Source of the DNA: Demequina sp.
GTDB taxonomy: Bacteria > Actinomycetota > Actinomycetes > Actinomycetales > Demequinaceae
DNA: 49,111 nucleotides
NCBI RefSeq assembly: GCF_016278775.1
Contig: NZ_JADQBF010000041.1
Coordinates: 29,499-78,609, forward strand
Direction of reading: 5' to 3'
The notes beneath the pieces are model-generated. The model was not told the origin of the DNA, searched no databases, and saw only the letters and a program-made list of their open reading frames with translations. A program made the translations under genes and the position numbers. The stretch's first letter is position 1, and each line of letters starts with the position of its first letter. Positions 32,264 through 40,243 of the stretch are shown here, piece after piece.

Positions 32264-32275
32264 GCGCCGCAAGGG

Positions 32276-32734
32276 CTAGGAGGACGCCCCCGACACTGCG
32301 GCGACCGTGGTGGTCTCGACCTCCTGACCATCGCTCACGGTCGCGGAGCGGATCGGCATCCCTGGATGGTCGCGGCTGAACCAGAAGACCAGCGTGACCT
32401 CGCCGCTTGCGACGTCATACCGCGCGCACTCGAGACGCCCCAAGGGTGTCTCAATCGTCTCGCGCGTCACGGTGGTGACGTCGCCTGGGTACACCATGTT
32501 GTCTCGCAGATCGTCCCAACTCGACCAGGCCTCCATCGCGGTCCCCGTTGGCTCGCCATCCGCACCAAGTGGCGTGACGCCGATTGACACCCCCGACTCG
32601 TCGGGGTTGAAGTACGAGGTACGCCGCCGGTCGACCACCTCGCCGTCACGCTCGGTGACGATGTCGAGCGTGTGGCCGTGGGGGCAGGCCGCGCGGATCT
32701 GAGCGGACGTGAAAGGCGGGGCAGCCATGATCAT
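32276..32734 (-). CDS. hypothetical protein
   Basis: The product is 152 residues, cytosolic, beta-rich, with no signal peptide. Features: CPHGHTLDIV near the N-terminus, TSYFNPDESGVSIGVTPLG, WSSWDDLRDNM, and VTLVFWFSRDHPGMPIR. It resembles the many small proteins that measure or bind a ligand in a lipocalin-like sheet, but I cannot name a family. TAGCGT lies six bases before ATG 32734 (leaderless); ATG 32728 or GTG 32737 are alternatives. Confidence 0.65.
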   Translation of the reverse strand: MIMAAPPFTSAQIRAACPHGHTLDIVTERDGEVVDRRRTSYFNPDESGVSIGVTPLGADGEPTGTAMEAWSSWDDLRDNMVYPGDVTTVTRETIETPLGRLECARYDVASGEVTLVFWFSRDHPGMPIRSATVSDGQEVETTTVAAVSGASS

Positions 32735-32740
32735 CACCCC

Positions 32741-32746
32741 ACGCTA
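32741..32746 (-). promoter_or_regulatory. -10 element upstream of the hypothetical gene at 32734
   Basis: TAGCGT on the minus strand ends six bases before ATG 32734. This supports that start over the alternatives. No clear -35. Confidence 0.45.
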
Positions 32747-32783
32747 CCCGGCGCGGCGACCGCGTGGGTGGCAATGCCGGGCG

Positions 32784-33644
32784 TCACAGCCCGAGCACTT
32801 TCATGTAGGGCTCCAGGATCTCCCAGTTCTCTTCGTCGGAGCGATCGTCTCGCCAGATCTCGTCGTACTGCGCGCGTTGCTCGTCCGTGAGCTTCGCCCA
32901 CACATCGAGCAGCCGCTGCACATCCGCATGCCAGTAGCCGACGATGCGCAACGCACTCGCTGGCAGGCCGGGCTTCCGACGCAGCCGGGTGCGCGTCTGG
33001 CGAGACACGGAAGACTCACAGGCGACCCACGCGTACACGCCCGGCGCGGACGAGTCGTCCTGGCTCCGCGAGGTCTGGGCCATCACGGCCTCCGCCTCGC
33101 GGGCGGCCGACTCGACGATGGTGCTCGCAGTCATGCCGTTTCCGCCCACGCGCCACTCAATCGACGCGTCGGCCGCCGTGGGGAGCGAGCGAGCGTCGTC
33201 GAGCGATCCCAACTCGATCACCACACGGAAGCTCTCGGCGCCGTCGGCCTCCGCGAGAATGCGCGCGATCGCTGGAAGCGCGGTGGCGTCGCCGATGAGC
33301 ACCCTGGGAATGTGCGCCGCCGGAGCGGAGTAGTACGCCTTGGGCTCGCTCACCCTGACGGTGTCGCCCACTGCTACTGACTCGCCCCACGCCGACCCTG
33401 GTCCGTGACCGTGAATGGCCACCTCGACCTCGAATCCTCCCGGAATCACACGGGACACCGTGTAGTGCCTAGACGTGTGGCCGTCTGCGTCGGGAGTCTG
33501 CGCGCCAACCTCGAGGTGCACAAACTCGTCCGGCACATTGAGGGACGACCACGCGCCGCCGTCACGCACCCGGAGCCCCACCCGCACAAAACCGGGCGTG
33601 ACGCGTTCACGGGATGTGACGACGGCGTCGATCGTCGCTTCCAT
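32784..33644 (-). CDS. siderophore-interacting ferric reductase (SIP/ViuB family)
   Basis: The product is 286 residues. The FAD-binding barrel carries SRHYTVSRV (RxYT flavin motif), followed by the NAD(P)H-binding part with RVLIGDATALPAIARILAE and the C-terminal GVYAWVACESSVSRQTRTRL, VVGYWHxx-type pattern (IVGYWHADV). The protein reduces ferric siderophore in the cytosol to release Fe2+. It is the last gene of the iron uptake operon, three bases after the binding-protein gene. A C-terminal extension of about 45 acidic residues follows the core. Confidence 0.9.
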   Translation of the reverse strand: MEATIDAVVTSRERVTPGFVRVGLRVRDGGAWSSLNVPDEFVHLEVGAQTPDADGHTSRHYTVSRVIPGGFEVEVAIHGHGPGSAWGESVAVGDTVRVSEPKAYYSAPAAHIPRVLIGDATALPAIARILAEADGAESFRVVIELGSLDDARSLPTAADASIEWRVGGNGMTASTIVESAAREAEAVMAQTSRSQDDSSAPGVYAWVACESSVSRQTRTRLRRKPGLPASALRIVGYWHADVQRLLDVWAKLTDEQRAQYDEIWRDDRSDEENWEILEPYMKVLGL

Positions 33645-33647
33645 GGC

Positions 33648-34721
33648 TTAGGCAGCCTCCTCGAATGCGGGCACCTCGGTGGCCGGGTCGCCGTCGAGCG
33701 CGGCGTCCAACTTGGGGGTCAGCTGCTCCACCACGTAGGCCTGAGACAACGGGCTGGCAAAGGAGAACGCACCCTCGAACACGCCCTCGGTGGACCAGAT
33801 GTGTCCGCCGTTGACGGTGATGCCCAACGAGTCGTATGCGGGCATCGCCTCGATCTGCGCGCGGGTGTCCGGCGACAGGGCCGCCAACCAGATCACGGTG
33901 TCGAGGTCGAGGATGTCGAGCCGCTCTGGGCTGACCGTCAGGTAGAAGTCGGTGGCCACATCGCCGTGCTGGTCGACGACAGTGGGGTCAAGTCCCAAGC
34001 GTCCGAGCAGCGCCGGGCGCGGGTCGTGGGAGTAGTACGCCCCCGGCTGGCCTTCGAACAGGAAGCCAACGGCGGCAGTCTTTCCCTCCCAGTCGGGGTG
34101 GGCCTCGCGAGTGGCCGCAAACAGTTCTTCGTTGGCGGCAATGATCTCTTCGCCCTGCTCGGACTTGCCCACGGCGGCCGCGATCAGGCGGGTCTCCTCG
34201 TCGAAAGGCATGCCGTAGTCCGCGTAATCGCCCGACTGCGCCACGACGGGTGCGATCTGGCTCAGCAGGTCGTACTCCTCCTGCGTGATGCCAGACCAGG
34301 TCGCGATGATGAGGTCGGGGGTGAAGCCCGCCACCTGCTCGATGTTGAGCTCGGCGTTGGAGAGCACCTCTGGCTCGGCACCAACGGCCTGGCGAGCCTC
34401 GTCCGCCCACGGCCACGTCGCATAGTCGTAGCCGCCGTACCACTCGCGCACCGCGACGGGGGCGATGCCAAGTGCGTACAACCAGTCTTGCTCGTGATAG
34501 CCCACGGTGACGATGCGTTCCGGCTGCGACTCGATGGTGGTCTCGCCAAACTTGTGCTCGAACGTGACGGGGAACGCGTCTGCCACAGGCGTCTGGGAAT
34601 CGGTGGCGGTTGGCGCGTCAGACGCCTCTGGCGAGCCAGACGACGAGCACGCGGCTAGCGTGAGGGCCGCGACGGCCAACAGCGCCACGCCTGCTCGGCG
34701 GGGGAGGGTGGGGTTCTTCAT
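33648..34721 (-). CDS. ferric-siderophore ABC transporter, substrate-binding lipoprotein
   Basis: The product is 357 residues. Signal peptide with lipobox LAACS near residue 24. The FecB/BtuF-type two-lobe fold shows PERIVTVGYHEQDWLYALG and LSNAELNIEQVAGFTPDLII. It captures ferric siderophore outside the membrane and hands it to the two permeases. The start overlaps the ATPase stop by four bases. Confidence 0.93.
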   Translation of the reverse strand: MKNPTLPRRAGVALLAVAALTLAACSSSGSPEASDAPTATDSQTPVADAFPVTFEHKFGETTIESQPERIVTVGYHEQDWLYALGIAPVAVREWYGGYDYATWPWADEARQAVGAEPEVLSNAELNIEQVAGFTPDLIIATWSGITQEEYDLLSQIAPVVAQSGDYADYGMPFDEETRLIAAAVGKSEQGEEIIAANEELFAATREAHPDWEGKTAAVGFLFEGQPGAYYSHDPRPALLGRLGLDPTVVDQHGDVATDFYLTVSPERLDILDLDTVIWLAALSPDTRAQIEAMPAYDSLGITVNGGHIWSTEGVFEGAFSFASPLSQAYVVEQLTPKLDAALDGDPATEVPAFEEAA

Positions 34722-35587
34722 GGTGTCCTTTCGGGGTGGGTGAATGCGTCGGGAGACGCTTCTGGTGCGCGCAGCGCCGTGAAGGGTGCGCGTGAGGGGA
34801 GGACGAGTGGGGTTCCGGTGACGGGGTCAGGAACCACGGTGACGGGTAGACCAAAGGCGGCGGAGACCCGCTGCGCCGTGAGCACCTCGTGGGGTGTGCC
34901 GCGCGCGAGCACCAGGCCGGCTGACATCAGCACCACGTGGTCGGCGTAGCGAGCCGCCTGGCCCAAGTCGTGCAGCACGGTCACCACGGTGCGGCCCTCG
35001 GCCGCGAGCGCGTGCAGCAGGTCCATCACTTCGTATTGGTGGGCGATGTCGAGGTAGGTGGTCGGCTCGTCCAGCAGCAGAATCTCGGTATCCTGCGCCA
35101 AGGCCAAGGCGATCCACGCTCGCTGACGCTGGCCGCCAGACAGCGAGTCGACTGCTCGCTCCGCAAGCCCCGTCAGGCCCGTTGCCGTGAGCGCGTCCTG
35201 CACGGCGTCGGCGTCGGCGCGAGACCACGGCGTGAAGGCGCCGAGGTACGGGGTGCGTCCGCGCGCCACGAGGTCCCTCACCGTGATTCCTGCGGGAGCG
35301 ATCGGCGCCTGCGGCAACAGGCCCAACTCCCGCGCCACCTCCTTGGTGTGCCGTCGATGGATGTCCTGCCCGTCGAGAGTCACCGCGCCAGAGAGTGGCT
35401 TGTGAAGTCGCGCGAGGGCTCTCAAGAGCGTCGACTTGCCGCAGCCGTTGGGGCCGATGATGGCGGTAAGCGACGCCGGGGCGACGGGCACGGTGACCTC
35501 GTGGACGACGCGGGCGGCGCCGTACGCCAGGGACAGGTCGGTGGCCTCGAGGCGGTGCTCGCGTGGCTGTTCGTGGTGGTTGGTCAT
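34718..35587 (-). CDS. ferric-siderophore ABC transporter ATPase (FecE/FepC type)
   Basis: The product is 289 residues. Walker A GPNGCGKSTLL, Q-loop LGLLPQAP, signature LSGGQRQRAW, Walker B ILLLDEPTTYLD, and switch His in VTVLHDLGQ. The C-terminus extends about 25 residues beyond the core. It energises uptake with the permeases encoded upstream; all genes overlap by four bases. Confidence 0.95.
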   Translation of the reverse strand: MTNHHEQPREHRLEATDLSLAYGAARVVHEVTVPVAPASLTAIIGPNGCGKSTLLRALARLHKPLSGAVTLDGQDIHRRHTKEVARELGLLPQAPIAPAGITVRDLVARGRTPYLGAFTPWSRADADAVQDALTATGLTGLAERAVDSLSGGQRQRAWIALALAQDTEILLLDEPTTYLDIAHQYEVMDLLHALAAEGRTVVTVLHDLGQAARYADHVVLMSAGLVLARGTPHEVLTAQRVSAAFGLPVTVVPDPVTGTPLVLPSRAPFTALRAPEASPDAFTHPERTP

Positions 35588-36579
35588 GAGCGAAGTCCCC
35601 TCGCGCGATGAAGCAGGTACAGGAGGTACGGGGCGCCGATCGCGGCGGTGAAGAGGCCGATCGGCACCTGGGTGGGAGAGAAGAGTTCCCGCGCCAAGAG
35701 GTCGGCGACGGCCGTGAGTGCGGCGCCAGCAACGATGGAGGGAACGAGAGCAATTCCCTCCGTGCGCACCAGGCGACGCGCGATCGCGGGCGCCACGAGC
35801 GCCACAAAGCCGATGGGGCCGGTGAGCGCGGCGGCGAGGCCCGCCGCGAGCGCGCCGAGGGCTATGGCCGCGAGCCGCAACCGCACGGGCCGCACGCCTA
35901 GCCCGGACGCGAGGTCGTCGCCCATCTCGAGCACGCGCAGCCTTCGCTCAAGCCACAGGGCCAAGGGGATGGTGACCGCGACTGCGGCTGCCGCGATGGC
36001 CACGTGCTCCCACACGCGGGCGTTGGTCGAGCCGATCGTCCACAGGTACGCCTGCGGGGCGAGGTGCTCTGGGATCGCGGTCAGCAGGTAGGTGGTGATC
36101 GACGACGCCACAAAGCCGATGCCGATACCCGCCACAATGAGTCGCATCGGCTGGATTCCGCGGGACCACCCCACGCCCACGATGAGCGCCGACGTCAGCA
36201 ATGCTCCCGCGACTGCCGCCGGGGCGAGGGCGAGTGACGAGGTGTTGCCGAAGGCCCAGATGGAGGCCACTGCGGCCGCCGCCGCGCCCTGCGTGACGCC
36301 GAGGATGTCGGGCGACGCGAGCGGGTTGCGGGCCACCGACTGGAGCAACACACCCGAACACGCCAGCAAGGCCCCGACGAGCGTGGCCGTGTAGGTGCGA
36401 GGTGCGCGCAGTTGGCCAACGATGAAGTCGGCGGGGGTATTGGTGGTGAAGCCCGCAGCAGACTGCAGGGAGTCCGACCACGGCATCGCCGTCTGTCCGT
36501 AGGTGATCGCCAACGTCACTGCGGCGAGCATGATGGTGGCAAGCAGCAGAGCTACCCACGTGGGTCTGGTCAGAGTCAT
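35584..36579 (-). CDS. ferric-siderophore ABC permease (FecCD family), second subunit
   Basis: The product is 331 residues with about nine membrane helices. Typical FecCD stretches: LRAPRTYTATLVGALLACSG, NPLASPDILGVTQGA, and LTGPIGFVALVAPAIARRLV (ATPase coupling region). The ATG at 36579 overlaps the first permease's stop; longer upstream frames lie inside that gene. Together the two permeases form the heterodimeric channel. Confidence 0.93.
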   Translation of the reverse strand: MTLTRPTWVALLLATIMLAAVTLAITYGQTAMPWSDSLQSAAGFTTNTPADFIVGQLRAPRTYTATLVGALLACSGVLLQSVARNPLASPDILGVTQGAAAAAVASIWAFGNTSSLALAPAAVAGALLTSALIVGVGWSRGIQPMRLIVAGIGIGFVASSITTYLLTAIPEHLAPQAYLWTIGSTNARVWEHVAIAAAAVAVTIPLALWLERRLRVLEMGDDLASGLGVRPVRLRLAAIALGALAAGLAAALTGPIGFVALVAPAIARRLVRTEGIALVPSIVAGAALTAVADLLARELFSPTQVPIGLFTAAIGAPYLLYLLHRARGLRS

Positions 36580-37571
36580 GGCGCCACCGCCCTCATCCGG
36601 CGCGCGAGAGCGGCCAGCAGGACTCCACCAAGCAGGGCGGTCGTGACGCCCACTGAGATCTCGCCTGGGCGTGCCACGATGCGGCCCACCACGTCGCACA
36701 GCAGCACGACGGCCGCGCCCAACGGGATCGACAGGACGAGTAGCCAGCCGATGCGCGGACCCACAAGCGCACGCACCAGGTGCGGCACGGCGAGCCCCAC
36801 AAAGGCGATGGGGCCCGCGAGCGATGTCGCCAGCCCAGCGAGCACGATGACAGTGACGAGCACGTGCGCGCGTGTGAGACCCGCCCGCGTACCAAGCGAG
36901 GCCGCAGCGTCGTCCCCCAGCGCGATGGCGCTGAGCGGTCGCACGGCAAGCAGCGCCAGCGCGATCGCGATGGCCACGAATGCCACCAGAGGCCAGACCG
37001 GGACGCCCGCGCGGCCGGTAAGCGACCCGGCCAGCCAGAACCGCAGCTGGTTGAGAGCGAAGGGTTGCGCCACCACGATGGCCGACGTGACCGCCGTCAG
37101 CAGTGCGGTGACCGCCGCACCCGCGAGCACTAGGCGAGCGGGCGCGGCCGCGCCTGCGCCCGTGGCGCCGACACCGTAAGCCACAAGGCCAGCACCGGCG
37201 GCCCCGACGAAGGCGAGCAGGACCTGGGGGGCGAAGGACGCGATGCCGCCCACGACGGTGCCGAGCACGATCGCGAGCGCCGCGCCCGCGTTGAGTCCCA
37301 GCAGGCCAGGGTCAGCGAGAGGGTTGCGGGTCAACGATTGCGTGAGCGCGCCCGCGACGGCGAGCGCTGCTCCCGCCGCCACACCAATCACTGTGCGATC
37401 CACCCGCAGCTCACGCACAATCTGGTGACTCGGGTTGACGGCGTCGTAGTCGACAAAGGCGGCCCAAACGTCGTGCGCTGGAATCTGCTGCGCGCCCACC
37501 GCCAGGGACGCCACCACCGCGACGAGCGCGAGGGCAATGGCCGCGAGCGCGGCGAAGGCAAGGCGAGGCAC
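36576..37571 (-). CDS. ferric-siderophore ABC permease (FecCD family), first subunit
   Basis: The product is 331 residues with about nine membrane helices. Family stretches: LRVDRTVIGVAAGAALAVAG, NPLADPGLLGLNAGAALAIV and LAGPIAFVGLAVPHLVR. It heads the operon. The GTG start has GGAG six bases upstream. An iron box and inverted repeat lie 40-98 bases upstream, so transcription should rise when iron is scarce. Confidence 0.93.
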   Translation of the reverse strand: MPRLAFAALAAIALALVAVVASLAVGAQQIPAHDVWAAFVDYDAVNPSHQIVRELRVDRTVIGVAAGAALAVAGALTQSLTRNPLADPGLLGLNAGAALAIVLGTVVGGIASFAPQVLLAFVGAAGAGLVAYGVGATGAGAAAPARLVLAGAAVTALLTAVTSAIVVAQPFALNQLRFWLAGSLTGRAGVPVWPLVAFVAIAIALALLAVRPLSAIALGDDAAASLGTRAGLTRAHVLVTVIVLAGLATSLAGPIAFVGLAVPHLVRALVGPRIGWLLVLSIPLGAAVVLLCDVVGRIVARPGEISVGVTTALLGGVLLAALARRMRAVAP

Positions 37572-37610
37572 TGTGACTCCGAGTTGTGGGGCGCCGCGAC
37601 GGCGACGACG

Positions 37611-37629
37611 GCAAGTAAGGCGAACCTAA
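37611..37629 (-). promoter_or_regulatory. DtxR/IdeR-type iron box in the siderophore operon promoter
   Basis: On the minus strand the 19 bases read TTAGGTTCGCCTTACTTGC, matching 13 of 19 positions of the consensus TTAGGTTAGGCTAACCTAA, with a perfect left half. TAGGTT within it is a good -10, and TTGCGT (37652-37647) 18 bases earlier could be the -35. Iron-loaded DtxR/IdeR would therefore cover the -10. Confidence 0.7.
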
Positions 37630-37643
37630 CTCACGACCTCCCT

Positions 37644-37669
37644 TTTACGCAACATGCTCGTTGCGTAAA
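37644..37669. promoter_or_regulatory. perfect 10-bp inverted repeat upstream of the iron box
   Basis: TTTACGCAAC, six bases and GTTGCGTAAA form a perfect repeat. One arm includes the proposed -35 of the siderophore operon. There is no T-run in a terminator position for any gene, as both neighbours start here and are divergent. A binding site for an additional regulator is likely; which one is unknown. Confidence 0.55.
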
Positions 37670-37752
37670 TACCTTGTGCAGCGCTTCAAGGGTGGGTCGC
37701 CAACCGGCGGGGTCCCCCATGGGGAATAGCGCCGAGTGACCAAGCGCTGATC

Positions 37753-37768
37753 TGTACGCACTCGTACA
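37753..37768. promoter_or_regulatory. probable TetR-family operator of the redoxin-TetR operon
   Basis: TGTACG-N4-CGTACA is a perfect 16-base inverted repeat, 21 bases before the redoxin ATG, and its right arm overlaps the possible -10 TACACT (37765-37770). Size and symmetry suit a TetR dimer, and a TetR gene is second in this operon, implying autoregulation. Confidence 0.6.
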
Positions 37769-37789
37769 CTTATCGAATTGGAGCTTCCC

Positions 37790-38641
37790 ATGAGACTCAT
37801 GCATCGCCTCTTCGCCGAAACGGTCGGCGTTCTGACGATCGCCGCCATCGGCATCGCCATCGCGCAGGCCGTGAGCCACGGTTCACCCGCCCCACTCATC
37901 GCCGCAGCACCCTGGATCGCCGCATCGGCGCTCATCTTCGGCCCGACTCTCGTACCTGACCGCCTTGTCGCACGCACCCAGCGCCATCCCTGGCCCTGGT
38001 ATGCGGCGGCGTTGGGGAGCTTGGTGCTCGGGTTCGTGGTTCATTGGCGAGCGGGAATCCTCGCCACCGTTGGATTCGTTGCGATGCTCGCCTACACGCT
38101 CTGGTTCTCGCGCCAGCATCGTCCGTCCTCCACCGTTGCGGTGGGAGATGCGCTGCCCGATTTCCCGCTCCTGACCGTAGACGGAGCCGCCGTCACCTCC
38201 GCGGTGTTGACGCATCACCCTCACGTCATCCTGTTCTACCGAGGCAACTGGTGCCCGTTCTGCATGGCTCAGGTACGGGGCGTGGCCGCTCAGTACAGGG
38301 AGTTGGAGCAGCGCGGAGTGCGCGTCGCCCTCATCAGCCCGCAGCGCGCTCAGGACTCGGAGGACCTCTCCCGGCGCTTCGACGCGCCGATGGACTTCTA
38401 CGTGGATGCGCAAGGCTCTGCAGCGAAGGCGCTGGACATCGTTCAGGCTGGCGGCGTGCCAGTGACCTTCGGCGCTGGCACAAACGGGGATACGGTGGTG
38501 CCCACCATCATCATCACCAGGGCCGACGGCACGGTTGCGTGGTTGCACCACGCGGACGACCACCGCATTCGGCCAGAACCGTCCACCTTCTTGGAGGTCA
38601 TCGACCGTGAAGGGATCGGCGTCGCGCGGCCAACCGCGTAG
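37790..38641 (+). CDS. membrane-anchored peroxiredoxin/redoxin
   Basis: The product is 283 residues. Four N-terminal membrane helices (about 11-28, 36-53, 70-86, 90-106) precede an AhpC/TSA-type thioredoxin fold (about 115-275) with GNWCPFCMAQ (Cys155, Cys158). A CxxC in a GNWCPFC context is typical of redoxin-family proteins of the PRX-like 2 kind. It may reduce peroxides or disulfides near the membrane; the fold is predicted to face the cytosol if the helix count is right. ATG 37790 follows GGAG by six bases; an upstream TTG at 37778 is unlikely. It overlaps the TetR gene by 35 bases. Confidence 0.8.
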   Translation: MRLMHRLFAETVGVLTIAAIGIAIAQAVSHGSPAPLIAAAPWIAASALIFGPTLVPDRLVARTQRHPWPWYAAALGSLVLGFVVHWRAGILATVGFVAMLAYTLWFSRQHRPSSTVAVGDALPDFPLLTVDGAAVTSAVLTHHPHVILFYRGNWCPFCMAQVRGVAAQYRELEQRGVRVALISPQRAQDSEDLSRRFDAPMDFYVDAQGSAAKALDIVQAGGVPVTFGAGTNGDTVVPTIIITRADGTVAWLHHADDHRIRPEPSTFLEVIDREGIGVARPTA

Positions 38642-39215
38642 GGAAGCGATTGCCCAGGCCGCGCTTCAGGTGTTCCTGGAGCGCGGCTTCGGCGCATCCG
38701 TCGACGATGTTGCTCATGTCGCAGGCGCATCCAAGCAGACGATCTACAAGTTCTTCGGCGGACGGGAAGGGCTCATTCGTGCGGCGATGCGCAGCGAGCT
38801 GGAGGCGGTCATCGGCCCGATGCGCCTTGCGGCAGAGTTTGACGGCTCCCCTCAGGAGCGTCTCGAGCGATTCGCGCAGGCCTACCAGGACACACTTTTC
38901 GCGGACAACTGCCTCGCCATGTACCGCTTCGTCATCGGTGCCACCCGCGAGCATCCCTCGCTGAGTGCCGCCTTCAACGAGACAGTGGTGGACTACATCA
39001 CGGGGCTCGTGGGGCCCGCTGTTGCCGAAGCGACCGGCACCACTCCTTCGAGAGCCCGGGAGCTCACGGAGATGTACCTTGGGATCCTCCAAGGTGCGGA
39101 GCTCAACCGAGCGCTCGCTGGGCTCCCCGTTCATGCTGGCCGCCTCGCGGCGCTCCGCGCGGATGCCGTGCGCGCCGTTGTCGCCTCGACCTCACGCATG
39201 GCTAGCGCCCCGTGA
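38607..39215 (+). CDS. TetR-family regulator
   Basis: The product is 202 residues. The N-terminal HTH reads AIAQAALQVFLERGFGASVDDVAHVAGASKQTIYKFFGGREGL as one region (residues about 14-56); TetR_C-type helices follow. The GTG at 38607 has GGAGG nine bases upstream and lies inside the redoxin gene. It probably represses its own operon through the palindrome at 37753 and responds to an unknown small molecule, perhaps an oxidant-related ligand. Confidence 0.85.
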   Translation: MKGSASRGQPRREAIAQAALQVFLERGFGASVDDVAHVAGASKQTIYKFFGGREGLIRAAMRSELEAVIGPMRLAAEFDGSPQERLERFAQAYQDTLFADNCLAMYRFVIGATREHPSLSAAFNETVVDYITGLVGPAVAEATGTTPSRARELTEMYLGILQGAELNRALAGLPVHAGRLAALRADAVRAVVASTSRMASAP

Positions 39216-39274
39216 CGGGGCCTTGCGCAAACTTCGGCTAGCGGATTATCCCCTGAAAGGACCATACTTCTGCC

Positions 39275-39700
39275 ATGAGAACGCAAAGGCTTTCCCTGAT
39301 CACCCTTCCGGTCGACGACCTGGGCGCGGCGATCGACTTCTATCAACGGGCCATGGGCTGGGATGCCAGGATGCGCTTTGGTGACGACATCGCCTTTGTG
39401 CAGATGAACGGCTTCGTCGCGGCCCTATGGTCCCGCGCCGCGTGGGAGGCGGAGGGCCTCGACTTCGCGCCGCCAGGGTATACCTCCTTCGCCATCAACT
39501 TCTCCCGCCCACCGGAGGTGGATGAGGTTGCCGCCCAATGGGCCGACGCGGGCGGAGAGATCGCCAAGGCGCCAGGCGCCGTGTACTGGGGCGGCTACTC
39601 GGGGTACGTGCGCGATCCGTGGGGGAACCTCATCGAGTTGGCCGTGAACGACGCGCTGTTCATCACGGAGGAGGGTCACACGGAGCTGCGCCCCAACTGA
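39275..39700 (+). CDS. VOC/glyoxalase-fold protein
   Basis: The product is 141 residues, a single VOC domain of two beta-alpha-beta-beta-beta units: LITLPVDDLGAAIDFYQRAMGW at the start and YVRDPWGNLIELAVN at the end (metal-ligand Glu). Members include glyoxalases, dioxygenases and fosfomycin/bleomycin-binding proteins; the specific role is unknown. AAAGGA precedes ATG 39275. Confidence 0.85.
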   Translation: MRTQRLSLITLPVDDLGAAIDFYQRAMGWDARMRFGDDIAFVQMNGFVAALWSRAAWEAEGLDFAPPGYTSFAINFSRPPEVDEVAAQWADAGGEIAKAPGAVYWGGYSGYVRDPWGNLIELAVNDALFITEEGHTELRPN

Positions 39701-39748
39701 CCCGCCGTCCCAGGCCCCGCGCCGCGTGACCCCAAGGCCCCTTCATGG

Positions 39749-39754
39749 GACAGT
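39749..39754 (+). promoter_or_regulatory. possible -10 of leaderless khtTU-like promoter
   Basis: GACAGT ends six bases before the ATG at 39761, and there is no ribosome-binding site. The hexamer fits the nA.A.T pattern seen before other genes here, but is weaker. Confidence 0.3.
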
Positions 39755-39760
39755 TGAGCC

Positions 39761-40240
39761 ATGGAGATCTTTGAGACCCCACTGCCGGGCATTGGCGTGC
39801 GCTACGAGTTCACCTCCGAGCTGGGCGACCACGTGGGAGTCGTGATACGTCGCGACGGGAAGCGCGACGTCGCGCTCTACGACCGGCAGGATCCCGACTC
39901 GTGTCGGGGCACCATGGAACTCACCCAGTCAGACGCTGGCAAATTGGCCGAGTTGCTCGGCGGCACGAACATCACCGCCAGGCTCGACTCGCTGAGACAC
40001 ATGGTGGAGGGACTCGCGATCGACTGGGTCACCATGCCCGACAGTGGCGGCTTGACAGGCAAGACGATCGGTAGCGGTCACATACGGACCGCCACCTCCG
40101 CCTCCGTGGTGGCAGTGATCAGGGGAGACGAGGGTATCCCCGGGCCTGGGCCCGACTTCACGCTCGAGCCGCGCGACACGGTGTTGGTCATGGGCGGCGA
40201 CGACGCCGTGGGAGAAGCTCGCGCCATCCTGATCGGCTGA
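39761..40240 (+). CDS. TrkA-C (RCK_C) domain protein, KhtT-like
   Basis: The product is 159 residues. The N-terminal part (1-70) is a KhtT-like wing, and the RCK_C domain spans about 75-159 (GKTIGSGHIRTATSASVVAVIRG, LEPRDTVLVMGGDDAV). In Bacillus, KhtT controls the KhtU K+/H+ antiporter; RCK_C domains in Gram-positives often bind cyclic di-AMP. The antiporter gene follows after three bases. Confidence 0.85.
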   Translation: MEIFETPLPGIGVRYEFTSELGDHVGVVIRRDGKRDVALYDRQDPDSCRGTMELTQSDAGKLAELLGGTNITARLDSLRHMVEGLAIDWVTMPDSGGLTGKTIGSGHIRTATSASVVAVIRGDEGIPGPGPDFTLEPRDTVLVMGGDDAVGEARAILIG

Positions 40241-40243
40241 GCA

